A stretch of 64,000 nucleotides of DNA, from contig JASANG010002512.1 of assembly GCA_030248215.1 (NCBI GenBank), positions 62,001-126,000 on the forward strand. The letters run 5' to 3'. Below, in pieces: positions 58,104 through 64,000 of the stretch. The position numbers were made by a program, and so were the translations under genes. The notes beneath the pieces were generated by a model. The model made no database searches. It was not told where the DNA came from and was given only the letters and a program-made list of their open reading frames with translations. Every line of letters begins with the position of its first letter. Positions within the stretch are counted from its first letter, which is position 1. Origin of the DNA: Enoplolaimus lenunculus (lineage: Eukaryota > Nematoda > Enoplea > Enoplida > Thoracostomopsidae).

Positions 58104-58458
58104 GCTTGCAGCTGCATGAAGATTTGTGCGAATTTTAAAAATTAAGAGTTTTCACAAAATCTATGACCTTCCGTTTAGTTTTTTTTCGCGTAAAACAATC
58201 AGACGGGAAGATAAACTCAAAATAATTTACAAAACATTATGTTTTTTAAAAAATTAATAATATTGGCGAAAAGGAATTAGCCAGACATACTTAATTACCC
58301 TGAGTTAAAAAAATCAGCGCCCTGGGTCTCTGAGCTCACCCTTAGATCCTCTGTGATATCCCACCGTGAATATTCAAACGCTTTGACAAGCAACCTTTTT
58401 GTATTTTCACAATTGTGTCCGCATTTCATAATGTCGCGATCCAAGGATATATACTTAT

Positions 58459-58890
58459 CAGAGTACAACGGAATTCTGATCTCGATTAGAATTTCGTTTC
58501 AAAATTAGTCCCGATTCTGATTTTGATTCCGATCGCACAATCAATTGGAGTCGGAATTTTGAAATTTTAATTTTACTTCTATTTGTTGTGATATGTTGCA
58601 TAAGAATTCTCTGTCATTTATCTATTAAATTGCTTTCGATGAGTTAACATGAATAATAGATTGTTGTTTAGCTTTAGAGAACCAAAAAAATTTTGCCAAT
58701 TTGTTCGTGCGACGCTTTTAAAAATGGTTGCCACCCAACAATCACCCTGAATTAATATTATTTTTGTAATGCAAATTATCCGTACAACCACAAAATGCCT
58801 AGTTCCGATTCCAATTCCGGTCATAATTACGGTAAAAATTTGCTGTTCCGATTCCGATTTCGGTATAATCCAGTTCCGCTTTGCACCCTG
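58459..58890. mobile_element. CAGGGT hAT-like MITE, 432 bp
   Basis: Ends CAGAGTACAACGGAATTCTG and AGTTCCGCTTTGCACCCTG. Perfect 8-bp duplication ATACTTAT at 58451-58458 and 58891-58898. Confidence 0.9.
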
Positions 58891-58926
58891 ATACTTATAT
58901 CTTCTCAAACACTGGTATTATTAAGC

Positions 58927-59240
58927 ATATTGGCACTTGCACGCATTCCACCAACAAACTTTTGCGTAAACCTAAGCCTAAGACTAAATCTGTACCTAAA
59001 CCTAACCGCAAGCCACGGCACATGCAAGCTTTCCGCCCACAAACTTATGCCTAAACCTAACCCTAAGACTTAGTCTAAGCTTAAGCCTATGCCTAAACCT
59101 AATCCTAAGACTAAGTCTAAGCTTAAGTCTAAGCTCAAGCCTCCGGCACCTGCTAATTTTCCACGCACAAACTTACGCCTAAACCTAAATCCAAACCTAA
59201 AGCTAAGCTTAAGCTCGCGCCAAAATCTACTCCAAAGGCT
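58927..59240. repeat. Three-unit tandem repeat with TTAGGC-like content
   Basis: Units start GGCACTTGCACGCATTCC, GGCACATGCAAGCTTTCC and GGCACCTGCTAATTTTCC, each followed by CACAAACTTATGCC and AAACCTAACCCTAAGAC-like runs. Confidence 0.68.
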
Positions 59241-59815
59241 AAGTTATGCGAAACTCAGAAAATTTCGAAAACATATGAGGTAAGTGAACAATAGCTTATA
59301 TCTCGGTTTAAGTACATTGTTCCAACGTTAAAAAAATTTCCACGAAATGCAACCATCATCTGACAAACCACTAAACGAACAAAAAATACAATCAAAACCG
59401 GGTATATACAACCTCGGCCTACACACGTTTGAAAACTACGCCACTTCGACTCAAAAAACAAGCTAAAAACCGTGTTATATATATTTCTCATAAAATTGTT
59501 AAAAAGGTTGCAAAAAATAATATTTTAAAACATTTTTTATTACTGTGGCTGTTCGCAAAAACACCCTCAACAACGCATATAACATATTTGTAACAGTTGG
59601 CCAAACGGCTTACAACGTCTCCTCCTATCATACAATTGTTCTCATTTTCAAAAAAAGCGACGCAAACAACTGTGCTTCTTATATTTTAAATTTTAAAAAA
59701 GTTCAATGGTGAAAAAAGATGGAAACGACAAGCACAACGCCCCCCCCCGCAATTGTTTTTGAGTTTTAAGGACCAATCCACCAATCGCGAATCTAAGTAC
59801 AAAAATAAATGTTAC

Positions 59816-59945
59816 AAGCCCGCATAACCAGCTCACCTTGATCCGTGAAGCTAAAAAATTTTTTCATGACGTGCATGCAAGTGTTTTCGTTGACTTTACA
59901 AGCAAGGTTGAAAATTTTATAGAGTGGGGGGGGGGCGGGCGCTGC
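59816..59945. mobile_element. GTAGCCA-ended element, partial
   Basis: GCCCGCATAACCAGCTCACC left, TTTACAAGCAAGGTTGAAAA inside, then a G run. No clear right end. Confidence 0.55.
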
Positions 59946-60125
59946 CGAAATTTGTCCAAAAGTCAATAGGTGTGTGACTGTGTAATTTATTAATAATTAA
60001 AAAGGGGGGTTAAAAGGGAAAACGTTGCAAACTGACTGCATCAAAATTGTTCGTTTAAGAAAGGTTCAAAATGCACCGTTGCAACCTGGGCTGTAAAATG
60101 TTACCGTTTGGGGCTGGTTAACTAG

Positions 60126-60570
60126 CAGGGTGCAAAACGGAACAGGATTATACCGCAATCGAAATGGGAACAGCAAATTTTTATACAAGAATCGGAATGG
60201 GAACAGCAAATTTATACCGGAATCGGAATCGGTACGACACATGTTGTGACTATATGAATAATTTAGATACACAAGTTAATATTGATTTAGGATGTCTGTT
60301 GGCTGGCAACAATCTCAAAAACGTCGCATGAACAAATTTGACAACTATTATTTGGCGCTGTAAAACTAAACTACAATCAATTATTGATAAGTTAAGTCAT
60401 CGAAAACAATTTAATAGATAAATGATTCAAAATTATCCAACAACATAATAACAACAAGTAGGCCTAAAATTAAAATGTGGAAATTCCGATTCCGATTGAT
60501 TGTGCAATCGGAATCGGAACTCGTTTTGAATCGTAATTCTAATCGGAATCGGAATTCCGATTGCACCCTG
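60126..60570. mobile_element. CAGGGT hAT-like MITE, 445 bp
   Basis: Ends CAGGGTGCAAAACGGAAC and GGAATTCCGATTGCACCCTG. Flanks TTAACTAG (60118-60125) and TTAACCAG (60571-60578) match 7 of 8. Confidence 0.88.
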
Positions 60571-60637
60571 TTAACCAGTTAATATCATGCCGATATTCTC
60601 GATAAATCTGATTTTATATTTTAACAAATTTTAGACA

Positions 60638-60965
60638 ATAGCTGAACCAAGACTGTATGATGTCGTCGTTTTACATCATTGTGAAACTTGGTATATTCTG
60701 TGTACAAAACAATGTATTCAGCGCAACGTGCATTTTTAGACCACCCCACACTGTTATATAGCGCGTGGGTGGGGTCAAATTTTCAGCGACGGAAAATCAT
60801 ATTCTGTTGTATACACTGAAATACGGTACGATTATATCTTTAACAAAAGTTATCGGGCGATCGACCCCCGCCTATAAGTGGGGGGGATACGAGTGCTGGT
60901 GCATTTCGTACCACTCACAACCTTGCTAGTTGTAAGACTCTAGTGATCATCCGCTCTTGGTTGAA
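60638..60965. mobile_element. TGCACACTC-ended element, diverged
   Basis: GAAACTTGGTATATTCTGTG and ACAAAACAATGTATTCAGCG left. GTGCATTTCGTACCACTC and AGTGATCATCCGCTCTTGG right. Confidence 0.6.
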
Positions 60966-61378
60966 CGTAGCCACAAGAACACGGTATAACAGCGACTTAG
61001 GCAAAGGTACACGCGCGAGCAGTATTTTTGAAAACGGATACAGTGAAAAAAATGTCAACTAAAATATAAAAAAATCACAACTTTCTGCAGCAATAATTGT
61101 TTACAAAACATGCAGTCAAAGGTTATCGAACAAAGTTTTTTTGCTTACATTTCGTTCGTACCAAAACGAAATTAACGCGTTTAATAAGATAAGATGCAAA
61201 ATTGTAGCAAAAAGTTTAAAATTATCCCCAAATTACATAGCTAACATTTTTAAAAAAACATCACAAAGTAATCGCAGTACCACGAGACATTGATGAGCCA
61301 TGCGATAGAGGGATAGACAGCCAAGTTAAAACAGAGCCAAAAAAGGGCAATATTATTTATTAACCTACTAAGAGATTA

Positions 61379-61804
61379 CTGTCGTGACCCGAATTAGACG
61401 GGGTCCCCATTTTGAGTCCCAATCAATAGAAGCCCGCATCCCTAATAAGAGTCCGTAAGTAGATCGAGTCCCTAAACCCTATTTATAGTCAATAAATGTC
61501 AATTATTCCTATTTGTAGCGCATAAATTGACTCCAGGACGAAATAAAATTGAGTTCGAAACGTTAAAGCGTACTTCAGTTTTGAAGGTACATTCCTAAGT
61601 ATAACCATGCATTATCAATCAAGCATTTCATGCAAGACAAATAATCGTTTAATGCACCGGATAGTTTCAATACCGAATATATCAGTAACGAATGGCGACG
61701 GAGGGCGGGTTAAAAATAAATAACAGTCCGTTGCCGAATAACAAGAGGAACCCTCTGTAGACGCCAAACAAATATCAGTCTCCCTCTTATTCGGGTCACT
61801 AAAG
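61379..61804. mobile_element. CTGTAGTGACCC element, reverse copy of the 39.7-kb one
   Basis: CTGTCGTGACCCGAATTAGA left, TATTCGGGTCACTAAAG right. The interior aligns with 39716-40150 in reverse orientation, including CCCATTTTGAGTCCCAATCA. Confidence 0.78.
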
Positions 61805-62203
61805 TGTCTGGTATGCATAAGCGGTCCGGTGTTGGAGGACAAAATCCATATTAATTGATATAATTTACAAAAGTGAAGAAATTTTGATTGGTAACGTTTT
61901 TGACTCAAAGGGACTGTGGGGCCTTATTTTGAAACCTTCGCAAAAGCGACTATTTTTCAACTGGTGTCAACGTTTTGCCCAAAGTTCTTGTGTACAGTAC
62001 TTGATATCCCACCGAATACAATTGTAGATACAAATTAAATTCTTGGAGTGAATACAAGGGGATGGGTAGAAAAGATATATCCCCTCTCGACATCTCTAGA
62101 GACAAGAAAAGGCACTTTTAACAAGCGTTAGAGAAGCTTAGACCTTGAGATCAACAATTGTTTTTTATATTTACCTTACATTCTGTCAAACTGAAAAACT
62201 GGC

Positions 62204-62397
62204 GGCCAATGTATAGAACAGGACCGGAACAGTAGTATAAGCATAATTCTAAGCCTAAGCCTAAGCCTAACCCTAAGCGTAAGGATATGCCTATTAGTAA
62301 GCCTAAGCCTAAACTTAAGCAAAAAAAGTAAGTCTAAAAACTGACTCTATTACTGCCCTGCCGGAAAACGATCCAAACCCTGTTCAAAACATAGACC
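62204..62397. mobile_element. TTAGGC hAT-like MITE (GTATAGA subfamily)
   Basis: Ends GGCCAATGTATAGAACAGG and CCTGTTCAAAACATAGACC. Perfect 8-bp duplication AAACTGGC at 62196-62203 and 62398-62405. Confidence 0.88.
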
Positions 62398-62666
62398 AAA
62401 CTGGCTATGTTCGTGTTTACTTCTGCATTATAAATAGGTTTTTAGCAAATTTAAAAAAAATCAGCCAAAAATTGTTCAAATTTAAAATGAACCAAGCATC
62501 GTACGAAATGTCACTTGCCAATTTTAAATATGGTGATTTCAAACCAACCAGCTGATGTCATTAATAATTTTTGCCAGCTACATCGTTTCAAATTTTATTG
62601 CGAAACACATTGTGATACCGGAGCGTACCTGGAATCATTGTTTAGACATGTTTTGTCCGTTTCTAT

Positions 62667-62963
62667 GGCACACGCTATCGAACGTGACACCCTCAGCTCT
62701 TAGGTAACGAGTTGGCTCCGGTACAACCGAATTGTACAAACACGGAGCAAAAACAGGTCCCAAATTCAACGGGCCCATGTATAGAACAGGGCCCGGATCG
62801 TTTTCCGGACGGGCTATAATAGAGTCAGTTTAAGCTTTAGACTATTTTTTTTTGCCTGGCTTAGACTTAGGCTTAAGAATAGGCTCAGCCATACGCTTAG
62901 GCTTAGGCTTAGGCTTAGGGATATGCTTATACTACTGTTCAGGCCCTGTTCTAATCATGGGCC
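62667..62963. mobile_element. Composite: captured 17.8-kb flank plus TTAGGC MITE
   Basis: From about 62672 to 62771 the sequence matches 17787-17886 almost base for base, and it continues without a break into a GGCCCATGTATAGA MITE ending CATGGGCC at 62963. The whole unit, not the MITE alone, is bounded by a perfect 8-bp duplication GTTTCTAT (62659-62666 and 62964-62971). Confidence 0.82.
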
Positions 62964-63042
62964 GTTTCTATAGGTTGGTTCACGCGCTGTGTCAACTTAG
63001 CGTGATAACACGTGATGAACAGAACAGAATCTGCTGTCGGAT

Positions 63043-63111
63043 CCACGACGGGCCAACGTGCTCTCCCACGACGGGCCAGCGTGCCCTCCCACGACGGGCC
63101 AGCGTGCCCTC
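63043..63111. repeat. three-copy 23-bp GC-rich repeat
   Basis: CCACGACGGGCCAGCGTGCC followed by CTC, repeated three times. Confidence 0.8.
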
Positions 63112-63219
63112 GAACAGGGATCGGTTTACGCCGCCCGATAGACGCGAAACCAAAATGTTTTTACGTGCTAAAATTGTTGTTTGCTTATCATCTGATTCGT
63201 TTCTCATGTTTTATACGCA

Positions 63220-63370
63220 TAAATACATATATATATTTTATTTATTTGTTTATTTACTTATTAATTCATTTATTAATTAATTCATTAAATAAGTTTTATT
63301 TATTTATTTGTTTATTAATTTATTCAGTTGTTTTTTATTCATTTATTTATTTTTTATTTATATATAATTG
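63220..63370. repeat. TTTA-rich simple repeat
   Basis: Irregular TTTATT units over 150 bp. Confidence 0.8.
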
Positions 63371-63680
63371 TGAATTCAACCATTAAATTTTTTTCGATTC
63401 ACCACTAAGTGCCAAGTACACGCGGCACACATTTTATAAGCTAAATTAAATGTGTCTTTCTATATTTTATGCTACATTTAGCCTAATGAAAAACAAACAG
63501 TCGTCAACGACTAAACACAGTGTATGAAAGTGACGAGGTTTTGTTGTTTAAGGATGCATCTCTTCTATGCTGGTGGTGGAACGTGGAACTGGAAAAACAA
63601 TAACGGGACTTATATGACAGGATGAATCCACGAAACATTTTGACTAAAAACGCAATATTAGACGCGAGAATATAAAGCGT

Positions 63681-63950
63681 CGACAAATTGTCGGCCGTTT
63701 ATTGGACAAAAATTTGTTTCATACGAAATTACGGCGGAACTGTTTGGGGGTCATGGCCACTGCCACAAAACGTACCACCCAGGCGATGTGTGAATGGTCA
63801 TTCAGAGAGATGAAGGAATACCAAACGTTGACAAATTATCGGTTGTTTATTGGACAAAAATATGTTTCATACGAAATTAGGGCGGAAGGGTTTGGGGTCA
63901 AGGCCACTGCCACAAAACGTACCACCCAGGGGATGTGTGAACGGTCATCA
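63681..63950. repeat. 149-bp tandem duplication
   Basis: GACAAATTGTCGG..TTTATTGGACAAAAAT at 63681 recurs at about 63830, both followed by GCCACTGCCACAAAACG. The open frame across it is a by-product. Confidence 0.75.
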
Positions 63951-64000
63951 TACCTATGATTATCTTTCGAAATCGACAGTTTGAATTTTTTTGCACTTTT

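Larger units (their letters stand above)
56727..64000. other. 5' flank of lin-29-like gene
   Basis: No coding exon or promoter motif that I can defend. The region is a mosaic of a 390-bp foldback, CAGGGT elements, GTAGCCA elements, a CTGTAGTGACCC element, two TTAGGC MITEs and tandem repeats. 57330-57950 and 61000-61370 hold nothing recognisable. Confidence 0.6.

Overview
The window is a stretch of AT-rich animal chromosome, most likely nematode. Three things point that way: the dispersed telomere-type hexamer TTAGGC, splice acceptors of the TTTTCAG type, and a zinc-finger gene whose finger block reads like nematode LIN-29. The introns are long (up to 14 kb) and full of small transposons, which is unlike the compact Caenorhabditis layout. 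An early-branching nematode such as a mermithid would fit, but that is inference only.

The dominant gene lies on the minus strand from 56726 down to 18987. I could chain eight exons with GT-AG introns and matching phases: 53798-56726, 49526-50250, 35303-35479, 28098-28258, 27211-27375, 25813-25937, 19282-20071 and 18987-19122. The joined length is 5208 bases, exactly 1736 codons, encoding 1735 residues plus stop. The protein has a very glutamine-rich N-terminus, an Ala/Ser/Gly/His-rich linker, six C2H2 fingers of the LIN-29/Rotund/Squeeze family, and an Asn/Ala-rich C-terminus. In Caenorhabditis, LIN-29 is the transcription factor at the end of the heterochronic pathway that drives the larval-to-adult switch.

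To the left of this gene are two smaller coding candidates, both on the minus strand: a single-pass membrane-protein exon at 991-1491 and a secreted 125-residue protein at 7948-8325. To the right (56.7-64 kb) I found no convincing gene.

Nearly everything else is non-autonomous DNA transposons. The most striking is a hAT-like MITE superfamily with termini beginning GGCC(C/A)ATGT, 8-bp target duplications and an internal array of telomere-like TTAGGC/GCCTAA units. About 21 copies or fragments are present in three terminal-repeat subfamilies. A second hAT-like family has CAGGGT(G/T) ends and 8-bp duplications (about 9 copies, 78-445 bp). Other families are two palindromic foldback types (CACTGTAAATT ends; GAGTCAAATTGACTC arms), a CTGTAGTGACCC family, a GTAGCCA-ended family, a TGCACACTC-ended family, and tRNA-headed SINE-like sequences. 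Tandem repeats include an 11-copy 94-bp minisatellite carrying the same GCCTAAGC motif, a 23-bp array, a 31-bp array inside a terminal-repeat element, and a 331-bp tandem duplication. One MITE copy at 62667-62963 carries about 100 bp of DNA that flanks another copy at 17.8 kb and has its own perfect 8-bp duplication, which suggests capture of flanking DNA. I saw no transposase gene, LTR element, virus-like element, rRNA or CRISPR array.
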